The translations under genes were made by a program, and so were the position numbers. Positions 62,897 through 64,000 of a DNA stretch of 64,000 nucleotides are shown piece after piece (position 1 is the first letter of the stretch; each line of letters opens with the position of its first letter). The notes under the pieces were generated by a model. That model was not told where the DNA came from and made no database searches. It worked only from the letters and a program-made list of their open reading frames with translations. The DNA is taken from positions 302,501 through 366,500 of the forward strand of contig NC_090192.1 in the NCBI RefSeq assembly GCF_024679245.1, given 5' to 3'. Source of the stretch: Pseudorasbora parva. Lineage: Eukaryota; Chordata; Actinopteri; Cypriniformes; Gobionidae.

Positions 62897-64000
62897 AGCT
62901 GTATATTAAGGGGCGACTCAGCTGTATATTAAGGGGCGACACAGCTGTATATTAAGGGGTGACACAGCTGTATATTAAGGGGCGACTCAGCTGTATATTA
63001 AGGGGTGACACAGCTGTATATTAAGGGGCCGACACAGCTGTATATTAAGGAGCGACACAGCTGTATATTAAGGGGTGACACAGCTGTATATTAAGGGGCG
63101 ACTCAGCTGTATATTAAGGGGTGACACAGCTGTATATTAAGGAGCGACACAGCTGTATATTAAGGGGTGACACAGCTGTATATTAAGGGGCGACTCAGCT
63201 GTATATTAAGGGGCCGACACAGCTGTATATTAAGGGGCGACACAGCTGTATATTAAGGGGCGACACAGCTGTATATTAAGGGGACAACTCAGCTGTATAT
63301 TAAGGGGCCGACACAGCTGTATATTAAGGGGCCGACACAGCTGTATATTAAGGAGCGACACAGCTGTATATTAAGGGGCGACACAGCTGTATATTAAGGG
63401 GCGACTCAGCTGTATATTAAGGGGCGACACAGCTGTATATTAAGGGGCGACACAGCTGTATATTAAGGGGCGACAGCTGTATATTAAGGGGCGACTCAGC
63501 TGTATATTAAGGGGCGACACAGCTGTATATTAAGGGGCGACTCAGCTCTATATTAAGGGGCGACACAGCTGTATATTAAGGGGCGACTCAGCTGTATATT
63601 AAGGGGCGACACAGCTGTATATTAAGGGGCGACACAGCTGTATATTAAGGGGCGACTCAGCTGTATATTAAGGGGCGACACAGCTGTATATTAAGGGGCG
63701 ACTCAGCTGTATATTAAGGGGCGACTCAGCTGTATATTAAGGGGCGACACAGCTGTATATTAAGGGGCGACACAGCTGTATATTAAGGGGCGACTCAGCT
63801 GTATATTAAGGGGCGACTCAGCTGTATATTAAGGGGCGACTCAGCTGTATATTAAGGGGCGACTCAGCTGTATATTAAGGGCCGACACAGCTGTATATTA
63901 AGGGCCGACACAGCTGTATATTAAGGGGTGACACAGCTGTATATTAAGGGGCGACTCAGCTGTATATTAAGGGGCAACACAGCTGTATATTAAGGGGCGA
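62897..64000. repeat. 23-bp minisatellite, about 48 copies, open at window edge
   Basis: The unit is CAGCTGTATATTAAGGGGCG plus ACA or ACT. Variants include GGGGTGACA, GGAGCGACA and GGGGCCGACA (24 bases). Each unit contains the E-box/PvuII hexamer CAGCTG next to a TATATTAA stretch. The array reaches base 64000, so its true length is unknown. Confidence 0.97.

Overview
The window is vertebrate nuclear DNA from a ray-finned fish, most likely a cyprinid (carp, goldfish or barb lineage). This rests on intron-dominated architecture, very dense CA/GT microsatellites, and dispersed repeats that I know as typical of cyprinids: Tc1-like elements with TA target duplications, TTAA-flanked MITEs, AACCCA-rich palindromes, and the GGGTAGGTTTAGGGG motif. 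There is no bacterial, phage or CRISPR content. GENE. The only gene I can support is the 3' half of a Shisa-family (CKAMP/AMPA-receptor auxiliary subunit) gene on the plus strand, best matched to shisa6. Four exons join in one continuous frame, every junction in phase 1: 12791-12829 (39 nt), 22664-22726 (63 nt), 25420-25572 (153 nt) and 55322-56085 (terminal coding exon, stop at 56083-56085). The last exon ends in the PDZ ligand EVTV. A 3' UTR with an AATAAA at 56997-57002 follows. The signal peptide, Cys-rich and membrane-spanning exons are not visible and presumably lie upstream of base 1. LAYOUT. 1-12790 is upstream intron packed with MITEs, a TTAA-flanked composite element, a dead Tc1 copy (3742-4638), a 2.1-kb TTGAC pentamer array and GT arrays. 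12830-22663 is intron with a DNA-transposon-like element (about 17434-20348) that carries a 74-bp minisatellite, and several palindromic MITEs. 25573-55321 is a 29.7-kb intron. It is dominated by a PIF/Harbinger-type element (25913-49350, TAA target duplication, diverged inverted termini, transposase fragment on the minus strand) whose interior has expanded into about 360 copies of a 62-bp repeat (26414-48720, 22.3 kb). A related Harbinger copy at 51817-53737 lacks this array. 57030-64000 is intergenic: a degenerate zinc-finger-like pseudo-exon, a mariner/Tc1 fragment, CA arrays, and a 23-bp minisatellite that runs off the right edge. MOST INTERESTING. The 62-bp array is a satellite-sized block growing inside a Harbinger transposon inside a neuronal gene's intron. 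Each unit contains a nested dyad able to form a hairpin, and the array has higher-order duplications (offsets 7182, 4147/4393 and 11575 bp). A second, unrelated transposon in the same gene shows the same outcome on a smaller scale. The 39-nt shisa6 exon is bracketed by TG repeats. All of this is from reading the sequence by eye; copy counts are length divided by period.
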